NCBI RefSeq assembly: GCF_003837805.1
Contig: NZ_RQIT01000018.1
Span: 83,218-147,217, forward strand
DNA: 64,000 bases
Reading direction: 5' to 3'
Source of the DNA: Bradyrhizobium sp. RP6
GTDB lineage: Bacteria; Pseudomonadota; Alphaproteobacteria; Rhizobiales; Xanthobacteraceae
A model generated the notes under the pieces. It worked only from the letters and a program-made list of their open reading frames with translations, did no database searches and was not told the origin of the DNA. Shown here piece by piece: positions 40,145 to 49,362 of the stretch; within the stretch, counting starts at the first letter, position 1; each line of letters opens with the position of its first letter. A program made the position numbers and the translations under genes.

Positions 40145-40836
40145 GAGGTTGCGGCTTGCGCTGCGAGCGGCTTCTGTGCTGCCGGCTTTGCATCGGGCGC
40201 CTTCAGATAGAACGGCCGCGCAGGATTGGTGTCGGGATTGGCCGCCGCACCGAGCCAGGCGATCCAGCCGATATCGGGCGCGGGCTGCGCGTCGACTGCA
40301 ACAGGTTGCGGTCCATCCTTCGGCCAGCGATCGGCGAGGATCTTTGCGGCGTTGCCGACCAGATGCGGCGCGCCGAATTGCGAGGCCGCGATCGCCTCGT
40401 CGATGCTGGCGACCTTAGGTCGCACCAGCTGCCTGCCGTCGCCGGCGACAATCTGGAAATAGACGTGATCGTGCCGCGCATCGATTGCGGAGAGCACGGG
40501 CGCCGCTCCGCTCTGGCCCACGACGGGGGCGGCATAGGCCGACAAGGTGGTCAGGCCGACGGCCGGCCGCTCGGCCGCGAGCGCAAGGCCGCGCGCCGCC
40601 GAAATGCCGACGCGCAGGCCCGTGAAGCTTCCGGGACCGACGGTGACGGCGATGCGATCGAGCGCGGTGAAGGCGAGATCGGCCGATTGCATCACCCGCG
40701 CGACCATCGGCATCAGAGCCTCGGCGTGGCCGCGCTTCATGAGCAGCTGCTCCTGTGCAAGGAGCTCGGCCGATTCGGTGTCGAGCACGGCCACGGAGCA
40801 GGCGTCGAGCGCAGTATCGATGGCGAGGATCAGCAT
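40141..40836 (-). CDS. tsaB: tRNA threonylcarbamoyladenosine biosynthesis protein TsaB
   Basis: Partner of TsaD in t6A37 synthesis, with an ASKHA-fold. The 231-residue protein begins MLILAIDTALDACSVAVLD and has IAVTVGPGSFTGLRVGISAARGLALA (about residues 64-90), the family signature. Coupled by ATGA overlap to rimI. Confidence 0.94.
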   Translation of the reverse strand: MLILAIDTALDACSVAVLDTESAELLAQEQLLMKRGHAEALMPMVARVMQSADLAFTALDRIAVTVGPGSFTGLRVGISAARGLALAAERPAVGLTTLSAYAAPVVGQSGAAPVLSAIDARHDHVYFQIVAGDGRQLVRPKVASIDEAIAASQFGAPHLVGNAAKILADRWPKDGPQPVAVDAQPAPDIGWIAWLGAAANPDTNPARPFYLKAPDAKPAAQKPLAAQAATS

Positions 40837-40924
40837 GAAAAAGCAAATGGCGAGTGGCGAATGGCGAACAGTCTAGCCGATCGGAGTTCCATTCGCCATT
40901 CGCTACTCGCCATTCGCGCTCTAA
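40837..40924. repeat. Palindromic block (atggcgagtggcgaatggcg type)
   Basis: caaatggcgagtggcgaatggcgaac and ttcgccattcgctactcgccattcgc are near-inverted copies built from a short unit, filling the tsaB-nfu gap. It would fold to a long stem in transcripts crossing it. Confidence 0.6.
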
Positions 40925-41494
40925 TCACATCGGCCGGACTTCGACCACGTCGGGCACGAAGTGCTTGAGCAGATTCTGGATGCCGTGCTGGAGCGTCGCC
41001 GTCGATGACGGGCAGCCGGAGCAGGCGCCCTTCATGTTGAGATAGACGATGCCGTCCTTGAAGCCGCGGAAGGTGATGTCGCCGCCGTCGTTGGCGACCG
41101 CCGGCCGCACCCGGGTCTCGATCAGGTCCTTGATCATGTCGACCGTCTCAGCGTCGGCCTCGTCGAAGAACTCGTCCTCGTCGTCGAGATCGGCGTCGCC
41201 TTGCGCCGTGCCGTCGGCAAGCAGCGGCGCGCCCGACATATAGTGCTCCATGATGGCACCCAGGATCGCGGGCTTGAGCTGCTGCCATTCACCGCTCGCC
41301 TTGGTCACGGTGATGAAGTCCGATCCGTAGAACACGCCGGTGACGCCGGGCACGTCGAACAGCTTTTCGGCGAGCGGCGAACGACCTGCGGCTTCGCGGC
41401 TCGAAAACTCCACGGGGCTGCCGTCGACCACGACGCGGCCGGGAATGAACTTCAGCGTGGCGGGATTGGGGGTGGCTTCGGTTTGAATGAACAT
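40925..41494 (-). CDS. NifU-like/Nfu iron-sulfur cluster carrier
   Basis: A scaffold or carrier for Fe-S clusters. The 189-residue protein has the Nfu N-terminal domain (MFIQTEATPNPATLKFIPG) and the C-terminal NifU domain (VRPAVANDGGDITF, then GACSGCPSS with the cluster CxxC, about residue 155-165). The start at 41494 has GAGAG before it; a longer frame to 41521 exists. Resembles mitochondrial Nfu1. Confidence 0.93.
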   Translation of the reverse strand: MFIQTEATPNPATLKFIPGRVVVDGSPVEFSSREAAGRSPLAEKLFDVPGVTGVFYGSDFITVTKASGEWQQLKPAILGAIMEHYMSGAPLLADGTAQGDADLDDEDEFFDEADAETVDMIKDLIETRVRPAVANDGGDITFRGFKDGIVYLNMKGACSGCPSSTATLQHGIQNLLKHFVPDVVEVRPM

Positions 41495-41642
41495 GGTTCT
41501 CTCCAGACGTCGCCGGTTCAAGGCCGGCGCGTGCCTATCCCCTAGCAGATGGCGACGGGGAACGCACGATCAAGGGCAGGTGGGTTATTAGCACATAGAA
41601 ATCAGTGAGTTGGCCCTCCCTGGAGGGTGAGCGGCAGCGCAG

Positions 41643-42137
41643 CTACGACAGCGAATCCACGCTTTGGTCGCTCAACGCGCCCGAGATGATGGTCACCGGC
41701 ACCGGGAACGTGCCCAGCTCGTGCGTCAGCAGTGCAACCAGCGGCCCCGGCCCTTCCGCTCCGGGACTGGCGGCGAGCACCAGCATCGCGATGTCGGGGT
41801 CCTCATCGATCACCGCGAGCAGCTGTTCCATCGGTGCGCCCTCCCGGATCACCCGCTCCGGCGTGATTGCGGCGATGCCGTTGGCCCGGCCGGCGGCGCG
41901 GTCGAGCGCTGCCTCCGCCGATTCATGCGCCTCGGCGCGCATGATGTCGGCGACGCCAAGCCATTCCTGACTCTGCTGCTCGGGCTCGATGATGCGCAGC
42001 ATCACCACGCCGCCGCCGGCGCGGATCGCCCAGCGGCTGGCATAATAGACCGCGCGATCCCATTCAGCGGTGTCGTCGACGACGACGAGGCATTTGGGCT
42101 TGTGACCCGGCTCGAAGCAAAGTCGCTTGCTGGTCAT
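41643..42137 (-). CDS. Universal stress protein (UspA family)
   Basis: 164 residues, one Usp domain starting KPKCLVVVDDTAEWDRAVYYASRWA and including REGAPMEQLLAVIDED. The C-terminal ATP loop of many Usp proteins (G-2x-G-9x-G) is only partly seen (LVLAASPGAEGPGPLVALL). The ATG at 42135-42137 is chosen because upstream residues in the frame look non-coding. Next to trpS in the usual rhizobial order. Confidence 0.85.
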   Translation of the reverse strand: MTSKRLCFEPGHKPKCLVVVDDTAEWDRAVYYASRWAIRAGGGVVMLRIIEPEQQSQEWLGVADIMRAEAHESAEAALDRAAGRANGIAAITPERVIREGAPMEQLLAVIDEDPDIAMLVLAASPGAEGPGPLVALLTHELGTFPVPVTIISGALSDQSVDSLS

Positions 42138-42226
42138 GCATGTCCCGGCGAGTGCATGGCCGCATGCTGCCACACTCCCTCCCGCTTGGGGAGAGGAGAC
42201 GCGATCGGCGCCTGGCGCCGACCGGT

Positions 42227-43279
42227 TTAGCGCCGGCGGATGAAGCCGACGATGTCCTTGGAGAGCTTCATCGTCTCGTCGGCGATGGCACGGGCCCGGT
42301 CGGAGCCGTCGATGAGGATCGCGTCGATATGGCCGGGGTCGGCGACGAGGCGCTTCATCTCGCCGGCGATCGGCGCGAGCTTGGTGACGCACAGCTCCGC
42401 CAGCGCGTTCTTGAAGCTGGAGAACTGGCCGCCGCCGAACTCGCGGAGCACCTCGGCCTTGGAGCGGCCGGAGAGCGCGGCGAAGATGCCGACGAGATTG
42501 TCGGCCTCGGGGCGGGCTTCCAGGCCCTTTTCCTCCGTCGGCAGCGGCTCCGGATCGGTCTTCGCCTTGCGGATCTTCTGCGCGATGGTGTCGGCGTCGT
42601 CGGTGAGATTGATGCGCGAATTGTCGGAGGCATCCGACTTCGACATCTTCTTGGTGCCGTCGCGCAGACTCATCACGCGCGTCGCCGGGCCCGTGATCAG
42701 GGGTTCCGGCAGCGGGAAGAACAGGCCGTCATTGTTTCCTTGCGCGCGAATGGAGTCGCCGAAATCGTTGTTGAACTTCTGCGCGATGTCGCGCGAGAGC
42801 TCGAGATGCTGCTTCTGGTCCTCGCCGACCGGAACATGGGTGGCGCGGTACAGCAGGATGTCGGCGGCCATCAGCACGGGGTAGTCGAACAAGCCAACGG
42901 ACGCGTTTTCGCGGTCCTTGCCGGCTTTCTCCTTGAACTGGGTCATGCGGCCGAGCCAGCCCATGCGGGCCACGCAGTTGAAGATCCAGGCGAGCTCGGC
43001 ATGGCCCGAGACCTGGCTCTGGTTGAACACGATGTGCTTCTTGGGATCGATGCCGGCTGCGATGAAGGCCGCAGTCACCTCCCGGGTGTTGCGCGTGAGC
43101 TCGGCCGGGCCGCCCCAGACGTCGACGCCCTGCGTGATCGCGTGCATGTCGACGACGCAATAGATGCAGTTGTGGGTTTCCTGCATCTTCACGAAGTTGA
43201 CGATCGCGCCGAGATAATTGCCGAGGTGCAGATTGCCCGTCGGCTGGACGCCCGAAAAGACCCGTTCAACGAATGGCAT
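42227..43279 (-). CDS. trpS: Tryptophanyl-tRNA synthetase
   Basis: Charges tRNA-Trp. The 350-residue class I enzyme has the HIGH-type motif TGNLHLGNYLG and the KMSKS motif KKMSKSDAS (about residues 200-210). AGGAAA precedes the ATG at 43277-43279; a frame to 43297 is possible. Follows murJ in the murJ-trpS-usp order. Confidence 0.96.
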   Translation of the reverse strand: MPFVERVFSGVQPTGNLHLGNYLGAIVNFVKMQETHNCIYCVVDMHAITQGVDVWGGPAELTRNTREVTAAFIAAGIDPKKHIVFNQSQVSGHAELAWIFNCVARMGWLGRMTQFKEKAGKDRENASVGLFDYPVLMAADILLYRATHVPVGEDQKQHLELSRDIAQKFNNDFGDSIRAQGNNDGLFFPLPEPLITGPATRVMSLRDGTKKMSKSDASDNSRINLTDDADTIAQKIRKAKTDPEPLPTEEKGLEARPEADNLVGIFAALSGRSKAEVLREFGGGQFSSFKNALAELCVTKLAPIAGEMKRLVADPGHIDAILIDGSDRARAIADETMKLSKDIVGFIRRR

Positions 43280-43359
43280 GGTTAGTTTTCCTGGCAAGCC
43301 TTCCTGAAGCTATTCGGCCGTCGTTTCCAACAGCGGCGCTGCCCCGTCAAGGGCAATTC

Positions 43360-43482
43360 CACCTCTCTCATCGGGAGAGGTCGCGCCGAAGGCGCGGGTG
43401 AGGGGGTGGGCTCCATCGAGGGAGCTAGTCCCTCCCCCGATTTGCTGCGCAAATCGACCTCTCCCGACGGGAGAGGTGAAGA
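43360..43482. repeat. Palindromic repeat (acctctcccg...cgggagaggt type)
   Basis: cacctctctcatcgggagaggtcg and cgacctctcccgacgggagaggtg are self-complementary units at both ends of about 120 bases in the murJ-trpS gap, with ggtgagggggtggg and ccctcccccga arms between. Related pieces occur near 17930-17955 and 61962-61985. Confidence 0.65.
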
Positions 43483-43498
43483 GCCGTCGGCGCGCACT

Positions 43499-45034
43499 CT
43501 AATGAGCGGGCCGTTTCAACGCGTGAACCGCTTCGCGCCAGGACGCCGCTCCGAGGATCTGCAGCAGCAGGCCGTAGACAGCGATTCCGGCCGCGATCTG
43601 CGCGCCGAGCACGATGAAATCGATGATGCCATGGGCTCCGGCCGGCACAAGGCCTGCAGTCAGCCAGAGCAGAGTGCCCATGGCAGCGGCGGCGAGCGCG
43701 ATCCGCGGCAGCCGCTTGCGGGCGCTCGCATCGACCGAGAAGCCGAACTCGCTCGTGCCCTTGCGGAGCAGCGAGAGCGCGCTGCTCCAGGCGCCGGCCG
43801 CGATGCTGGCGGCGATCCCGCTCGTGTCGAAGAGGTGGCCGAGCAGGAGGGCAAGCGCGACTGCGACCACAAAGCCTTTGGCCGTGGCCAGCAGCGGCGT
43901 CATCGTGTCGCTCCGGGCATAAAAGGCCGGCGATAGCGCCTTGATCAGCACATGCGCCGGCAGTCCCAGCGCCAGCCACATCAACGCATGCGCAGTGGCC
44001 GCGCTGTCGCCCGCGCCGAACGCACCATGCTCGAACAGCAGCCGCACGATCGGCTCGGCCAGCACGACCAGGCCGAGCGTCGCGGGCAGCGCCAGCCCGG
44101 CCGCAAGCTCCAGCGCGCGCGATTCGGCATGCGCCACGGCGTCGCGATCGCCGCTGCTCACGGCGCGCGTCAGCTCCGGCACGAGCACCGTGCCCATGGC
44201 GACGCCGACGATGCCGAGCGGCAGCTCGATCAAGCGGTTGGCGAAATAGAGCCAGGATACGGCGGATGGTGTTGCCGAGGCGATGATCGCGCCCGCGACC
44301 ATCAGCCATTGCGGGCCCGAGCTTGCGAGCATGCCGGGGATCGCCTTGGCGAAGAAGCCGCGCATCTCCTTGTCGAAACTTGCGCGCAGCGGCGCCGCAA
44401 GTTGCGCGCTTCGTTGCGACAGCAGCATCAGAAGTTGCAGCAGGCCGGCGATGCCGACGGTGGCCGCCAACATCCACGCAGCGAAACTGGCGTCAGCATG
44501 CCAGGCGAGCAGCACCGCGATCGCGGCGATCAGCGCGATGTTGAACAACAGGGGCGAGAACGCCGTCAGCGCGAAGCGGCCCTGCGCATTGAGCAGTCCC
44601 ATGAGCACGGTGACGGGACCGGCAAAGGCGAGGTAAGGCAGCATCAGCCGCGCACTCTCGACCGCGCGATCGAGCGTGCCGCTCCCAAGGAAGCCCGGTG
44701 CGACGACCGTGATGACCAGCGGCATCAGCAACGCGAGCAGGATCGACATCGCGATCAGGGCCGCGCTGACCGTGCCGAGCACGCGCCCGGCGAACGCCGC
44801 TGCGGCTGCCGCCCCGTCGCGATCTCTGATGCGCAGCCAGGCCGGGATCAGCGCCGCGTTCAGCGCGCCCTCGCTGAGCAGCCGGCGCACCACGTTGACG
44901 AGCTGAAACGCCGCGAGAAACGCATCCGCCACGGCGCCGGTGCCGAGCAGCGCCGCAATCATTGAATCGCGGGCAAAACCCAGCAGCCGCGAGGCCAGCG
45001 TTCCCGTCGAGACGGTGAGGAAGGAGCGGATCAT
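43499..45034 (-). CDS. murJ: Lipid II flippase MurJ
   Basis: Moves lipid II across the inner membrane for peptidoglycan synthesis. The 511-residue protein, with about 14 hydrophobic segments, begins MIRSFLTVSTGTLASRLLGFARDSMIAALLG, the MviN/MurJ signature. AAAGG lies before the ATG at 45032-45034; the longer open frame upstream (to 45145) is not conserved-looking. Confidence 0.95.
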   Translation of the reverse strand: MIRSFLTVSTGTLASRLLGFARDSMIAALLGTGAVADAFLAAFQLVNVVRRLLSEGALNAALIPAWLRIRDRDGAAAAAAFAGRVLGTVSAALIAMSILLALLMPLVITVVAPGFLGSGTLDRAVESARLMLPYLAFAGPVTVLMGLLNAQGRFALTAFSPLLFNIALIAAIAVLLAWHADASFAAWMLAATVGIAGLLQLLMLLSQRSAQLAAPLRASFDKEMRGFFAKAIPGMLASSGPQWLMVAGAIIASATPSAVSWLYFANRLIELPLGIVGVAMGTVLVPELTRAVSSGDRDAVAHAESRALELAAGLALPATLGLVVLAEPIVRLLFEHGAFGAGDSAATAHALMWLALGLPAHVLIKALSPAFYARSDTMTPLLATAKGFVVAVALALLLGHLFDTSGIAASIAAGAWSSALSLLRKGTSEFGFSVDASARKRLPRIALAAAAMGTLLWLTAGLVPAGAHGIIDFIVLGAQIAAGIAVYGLLLQILGAASWREAVHALKRPAH

Positions 45035-45160
45035 CGGCCCTTTATCATACCGTTGCTTGCCCGCGCCGGCCCGGTCATGATAGGCCGCGAGCTTGGATTT
45101 CAGGCCGACAGGAAGCGGATTTCCGTAAGGTCCGCAATCCGGCAAACAGGATCAAGGTGA

Positions 45161-46162
45161 ATGGCTGACGTGAAATATGACGTTCTCGGCATCGGTAACG
45201 CGCTGTTCGACGTGCTGGTCAGGACCGACGAGGCCTTTCTGGCCAAGCATGGCATGGCCAAGGGCAGCATGTCGCTGATCGACGAGGCTCGCGCGGCCGC
45301 CATCTACAAGGACATGGGTCCGGCGACGGAAGTCTCGGGCGGCTCGGCCGCCAACACCATCGTCGGCATCGGCAGCCTGGGGGCACGCGCCGCCTATGTC
45401 GGCAAGGTCAAGGACGACCAGATCGGCAACCTCTATGTGCATGACATCCGCGCCGCCGGCGTCGCCTTCAACACGCCCGCCGCCAAGGACGGCCCCGCCA
45501 CGGGCTGCTCCTACATCCTGGTCACCGGCGACGGCGAGCGCACCATGAACACTTATCTCGGCGCGGCGCAGGACCTGTCGCCCGCCGATATCGACCCGGC
45601 CGAAATCGCGAGTGCCGGAATCGTCTATCTCGAGGGCTATCTCTGGGACCCCAAGAACGCCAAAGATGCCTTCGTCAAGGCGGCCAAGATCGCCCATGAC
45701 GCCAGGCGCAAGGTGGCGCTGACGCTGTCGGATTCCTTCTGCGTCGACCGCTATCGCGACGAGTTTCTCTCGTTGATGCGGGGCGGCACCGTCGACATCG
45801 TCTTCGCCAACGAATCCGAGCTGCATTCGCTCTACATGACCTCGGACTTCGACACCGCGCTGAAGCAGCTGCGCAACGACGTCAATCTCGGCGTCGTCAC
45901 CCGCAGCGAGAAGGGCTGCATGGTGGTGTCGGTGGAAGACGCCGTTGCCGCGCCGGCATTCCCGGTCGACAAGGTGGTCGACACCACGGGCGCCGGCGAT
46001 CTCTTCGCTGCCGGCTTTCTCTATGGCCTGGCGCGCAATCTTGCGTACAAGCAGTGCGGCGAGCTCGGCGCGCTCGCGGCCGCCGAGGTGATTCAGCACA
46101 TCGGTGCGCGTCCGCAGGTGTCGCTCAAGGAGCTGGCGCAGCAGCGCGGGCTGACCGCGTAG
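45161..46162 (+). CDS. PfkB-family sugar/nucleoside kinase (adenosine kinase-like)
   Basis: 333 residues. VLGIGNALFDVLVRTD begins the fold, SGGSAANTIVGIGSLG is the substrate loop and DTTGAGDLFAAGFLYGLA is the PfkB signature with the catalytic Asp. This is the ribokinase fold and fits adenosine/2-deoxyribose-type kinases. CAGGATCAAGGTGA precedes the ATG. Divergent from murJ, a common neighbour in Rhizobiales. Substrate inferred. Confidence 0.9.
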   Translation: MADVKYDVLGIGNALFDVLVRTDEAFLAKHGMAKGSMSLIDEARAAAIYKDMGPATEVSGGSAANTIVGIGSLGARAAYVGKVKDDQIGNLYVHDIRAAGVAFNTPAAKDGPATGCSYILVTGDGERTMNTYLGAAQDLSPADIDPAEIASAGIVYLEGYLWDPKNAKDAFVKAAKIAHDARRKVALTLSDSFCVDRYRDEFLSLMRGGTVDIVFANESELHSLYMTSDFDTALKQLRNDVNLGVVTRSEKGCMVVSVEDAVAAPAFPVDKVVDTTGAGDLFAAGFLYGLARNLAYKQCGELGALAAAEVIQHIGARPQVSLKELAQQRGLTA

Positions 46163-46181
46163 AGCGCGCGACTCTCTCCTC

Positions 46182-46264
46182 GTCATTGCGAGCGAAGCGA
46201 AGCAATCCAGTCTGTTTCCGCAGAGACAGCCCGGATTGCTTCGTCGCAAGAACCTCGCAATGAC
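46182..46264. repeat. Palindromic repeat (gtcattgcgagcgaagcgaagcaatcc type)
   Basis: gtcattgcgagcgaagcgaagcaatcc and ggattgcttcgtcgcaag ... ctcgcaatgac are inverted arms about 83 bases long between the kinase and the convergent acyl-CoA synthetase. It is the best copy of the family seen in decayed form at about 1447-1497. Confidence 0.75.
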
Positions 46265-46272
46265 GGCGAGAC

Positions 46273-47979
46273 TCACGCTGTCTGCGCCGCCTTCAATCCC
46301 AGCCGCTGCTCCACCGCGTCGCGCATCACGAATTTCTGGATCTTTCCCGTCACGGTCATCGGGAATTCATCGACGAACTCGACATAGCGCGGGATCTTGT
46401 TGTGGGCGATCTGGCCGTCGCAGAAGGCGCGGACCTCCTCGGCCGTCAGCATTTCGCCCGGCCTGACGCGAATCCAGGCGCAGAGCTCCTCGCCGTACCG
46501 GGGGTCTGCGACGCCAAAAATCTGCACATCCTGGATCTTGGGGTGACGGTACAGAAACTCCTCGATCTCGCGCGGGTAGAGATTCTCGCCGCCGCGGATC
46601 ACCAGATCCTTGATGCGGCCGACGATGTTGCAATAACCCTCGTCGTCGATGGTGGCGAGGTCGCCGGTATGCATCCAGCCATTGGCGTCGAGCACGTCGG
46701 CCGTCTTTTCCTTCTCCTCCCAATAGCCCAGCATGACGCTGTAGCCGCGGGTGCAGAGTTCGCCGCGTTCGCCGCGCTTGACGATCTTGCCTTCGAGATC
46801 GACGACCTTCACCTCGACATGCGGGTGAATGCGGCCGACCGTGGAGACGCGCCGCTCGAGCGGATCGTCGGTTGCGCTCTGGAAGCTGACCGGGCTGGTC
46901 TCGGTCATGCCATAGGCGATGGTGACCTCGCGCATGTTCATCTCGGTGTTGACGCGCTTCATCACCTCGATCGGGCAGGGCGCGCCGGCCATGATGCCGG
47001 TGCGCAGCGATTTCAAATCGAACGTCTTGAACTCGGGGTGATCGAGCTCGGCGATGAACATGGTCGGCACGCCGTAGAGCGCGCTGCATTTCTCCTGCTC
47101 GACGGCACGCAGCGTCGCGAGCGGATCAAAGCCCTCGCCCGGGTAGACCATGGTGGTGCCGAGCGTGACCGAGGCAAGGTTGCCCATCACCATGCCGAAG
47201 CAATGATAGAGCGGCACCGGAATGCAGATGCGGTCCTGCTCCGTCAGGCGCATCGCGCGTCCCGTGAAATAGCCGTTGTTGAGGATGTTGTGGTGGGTCA
47301 GCGTCACGCCTTTCGGCGACCCCGTGGTGCCGCTGGTGAACTGGATATTGACGGGGTCGTCGAATTGCAGGGCGGCGCCGAGCGCGGCAAGCTGCTCGCG
47401 ATGCTGTGCCTGGCCCATGCGCGCGACCTCCTCGAACGCGACAGTGCCTGAGGCCGCCGGGCCGCTGATCTGGATCACCATCCGCAAGGCCGGCAATCGC
47501 GCCGCCTGCAACTGCCCGGGCCTGGCGTCCGCCAGCTCCGGCAGCAGCGTGTTGAGCATCTCCATGTAATTGCTGGTCTTGAACGCGGTGGCGGTGACGA
47601 TGGCCGCGCAGCCGACCTTTTTCAGCGCGAATTCCAGCTCGCTGAGCCGGTAGGCCGGATTGATCGTCACCAGGATCAGGCCGGCCTTGGCGGCGGCGAA
47701 CTGGGTCAGCGTCCATTCCGGCCGGTTCAACGACCAGATGCCGATCCGCTCCCCGCGTGCGAGCCCGAGCGCGAGAAAGCCCGCGGCGAGTGCATCGACC
47801 CGTTCGGCGAATTCTTTCCAGGTCCATCTGACGCCGTGGCTGGGCGAAACCAGCGCCTCGCGATCGCCCCAGCGGCGCACAGCCCGGTCGAGGCTGCGGC
47901 CGATGGTGTCGCCGAGCAGCGGCGCGTCCGAGATACCGCAAACGTAACTATCCGCTTTATCAGCCAAATTGTCAGCCAA
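46273..47979 (-). CDS. Acyl-CoA synthetase / AMP-binding protein
   Basis: 568 residues, adenylate-forming enzyme that activates fatty or other organic acids as acyl-CoA. Motifs: IQFTSGTTGSPKG (phosphate loop, about 217-229), YGMTETSPVS, and GWMHTGDLATIDDEGYCNIVGRIKDLVIRGGENLYP in the C-terminal domain, with the conserved Lys in VTGKIQKF. The start is a TTG (47977-47979), supported by GAGGA 7 bases before it. Substrate uncertain; medium- or long-chain acids are likely. Confidence 0.9.
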   Translation of the reverse strand: MADNLADKADSYVCGISDAPLLGDTIGRSLDRAVRRWGDREALVSPSHGVRWTWKEFAERVDALAAGFLALGLARGERIGIWSLNRPEWTLTQFAAAKAGLILVTINPAYRLSELEFALKKVGCAAIVTATAFKTSNYMEMLNTLLPELADARPGQLQAARLPALRMVIQISGPAASGTVAFEEVARMGQAQHREQLAALGAALQFDDPVNIQFTSGTTGSPKGVTLTHHNILNNGYFTGRAMRLTEQDRICIPVPLYHCFGMVMGNLASVTLGTTMVYPGEGFDPLATLRAVEQEKCSALYGVPTMFIAELDHPEFKTFDLKSLRTGIMAGAPCPIEVMKRVNTEMNMREVTIAYGMTETSPVSFQSATDDPLERRVSTVGRIHPHVEVKVVDLEGKIVKRGERGELCTRGYSVMLGYWEEKEKTADVLDANGWMHTGDLATIDDEGYCNIVGRIKDLVIRGGENLYPREIEEFLYRHPKIQDVQIFGVADPRYGEELCAWIRVRPGEMLTAEEVRAFCDGQIAHNKIPRYVEFVDEFPMTVTGKIQKFVMRDAVEQRLGLKAAQTA

Positions 47980-48021
47980 GTCGAAATCCTCTCGTCAAAA
48001 CACCCAGCATAGTCTCTCGGT

Positions 48022-48147
48022 CGTCATGCCCGGGCTCGACCCGGGCATCCACGTCTTTGTGCCCTGCGGCTGCACGTGGATGGCCGGGCCTTCGCCGCGC
48101 CGAAGCGGCTTCGGCCGCGCAGGCGTGACGATCCCGGCCATGACGGG
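48022..48147. repeat. Dispersed repeat (atgcccgggctcgacccgggcat type)
   Basis: gtcatgcccgggctcgacccgggcatccacgtct and acgtggatggccgggcc ... gatcccggccatgac are inverted arms of a roughly 125-base element, the longest of the family. It lies in the gap between two minus-strand genes. Confidence 0.7.
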
Positions 48148-48165
48148 TTGGTGAGAGCCGCGCCT

Positions 48166-49362
48166 TCAGGCCGCCTTCTGCCCGCTTCCAGCCGCATCCA
48201 GCCCGGCATAAACGCCGCGCTCGAATCCCGCGAACGCCTCCAGGCATTTCGCATCCGCGAACGGCAACAGCTGCATTAGGATCACGCCGGTGACGTCGCG
48301 GGCCGGGTCGATCCAGTAATAGGTGTTGGCGAGGCCCGCCCAGGCGAGGCTCCCGGCGCTGCGTCCTTCCGCGGTCTTGGCGGTGTTGATCATGAAGCTG
48401 AGGCCCCACTTCTTCACCTGTTCCGGATAGAGGTCGACGTCGTTGGTGTACATCGGCGCCGCCGTCGTCATCTTGCCCATGGCGAGATCGCCGATGTGGT
48501 TCTGCCCCATCGTCGCAACGGTCTCGGCCTTCAGCACCTGGTTGCCGTTGCCGCGGCCCCTGTTGAGGATCATCTGAGTGAACTTGATGTAGTCGGCCGC
48601 GGTCGAGTAGAGGCCGCCGCCGCCCATGTGGAATTCCGGCTCCTGCTCGAGCTCGAACGGGATGGCAGCCAGCTGGCCGTCCTCGCCGCGCGCGTGCATG
48701 CCGACCAGGCGCTTGCGCATGTCGTCGGCGATCTTGAAGGCCGTGTCGTTCATGCCGAGCGGGCTGAACAGATTGTCGCGCAGGTAAGCATCCAACCGCT
48801 TGCCGCTGACGGCTTCCACGGCCTTGCCGACGAAATCGATATTGGTGCCGTATTCCCAGCGCGTGCCGGGGTCGGTCATGATCGGGGTCTTCAGTGCCGC
48901 ATTCTGGCAGGTGGTGATGGCGGGGATGCCGTTCTTGTCCAGATAGACCGCGAGATCGCCGTTCCACATATTGTAGCAGAATCCGGCGGTGTGGGTCATG
49001 AGCTGGCGCAGCGTGATAGGTCCCTTCGCCGGGCGCAGCTTCGCCTCGCCGTTGGCATCGAAGCCTTCCAGCACCTGCGGATTGGCGAGATCGGGAAGGA
49101 CGTCGCCGATCGGCGCATCCAGCGACAGCTTGCCCTGCTCGACCAGCTGCATTGCGCCCGCTGACGTCACCGCCTTCGTCATCGAGGCAATCCAGAACAC
49201 GCTGTCATCGGTCATCGCGTCGGGCTTGGACAGGTCGCGTTTGCCGAACGCGCCCTGATACAGCACGTCGTTACCGCTCGCGGCGATCGCGACGACGCCC
49301 GGAATCTCCTTGGCCTCGCTCTTCTGACGCAGAATCTCATCGATCTGTGCTTTGCTTTGCAT
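48166..49362 (-). CDS. Serine hydrolase, beta-lactamase (class C)/esterase type
   Basis: 398 residues. SxxK is ASMTKAV (about residue 72) and the YxN-like element is WEYGTNIDF, so it is a penicillin-binding-protein-fold serine hydrolase, probably an esterase or a D-amino-acid/peptide hydrolase. GGGGLYSTAADYIKF is another family mark. No signal peptide is seen, so it is probably cytoplasmic. GAGGAAA precedes the ATG at 49360-49362. The longer frame to 49893 is not used. Confidence 0.88.
   Translation of the reverse strand: MQSKAQIDEILRQKSEAKEIPGVVAIAASGNDVLYQGAFGKRDLSKPDAMTDDSVFWIASMTKAVTSAGAMQLVEQGKLSLDAPIGDVLPDLANPQVLEGFDANGEAKLRPAKGPITLRQLMTHTAGFCYNMWNGDLAVYLDKNGIPAITTCQNAALKTPIMTDPGTRWEYGTNIDFVGKAVEAVSGKRLDAYLRDNLFSPLGMNDTAFKIADDMRKRLVGMHARGEDGQLAAIPFELEQEPEFHMGGGGLYSTAADYIKFTQMILNRGRGNGNQVLKAETVATMGQNHIGDLAMGKMTTAAPMYTNDVDLYPEQVKKWGLSFMINTAKTAEGRSAGSLAWAGLANTYYWIDPARDVTGVILMQLLPFADAKCLEAFAGFERGVYAGLDAAGSGQKAA

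Noticed and set aside
43360..43482. A CRISPR-like array in the murJ-trpS spacer
   Set aside because: The repeated units are inverted, not direct, there are no regular spacers, and no cas genes are present.
46273..47979. Long-chain fatty-acid CoA ligase FadD by name
   Set aside because: The motifs fit the adenylate-forming superfamily, but the substrate cannot be read, so no symbol was given.
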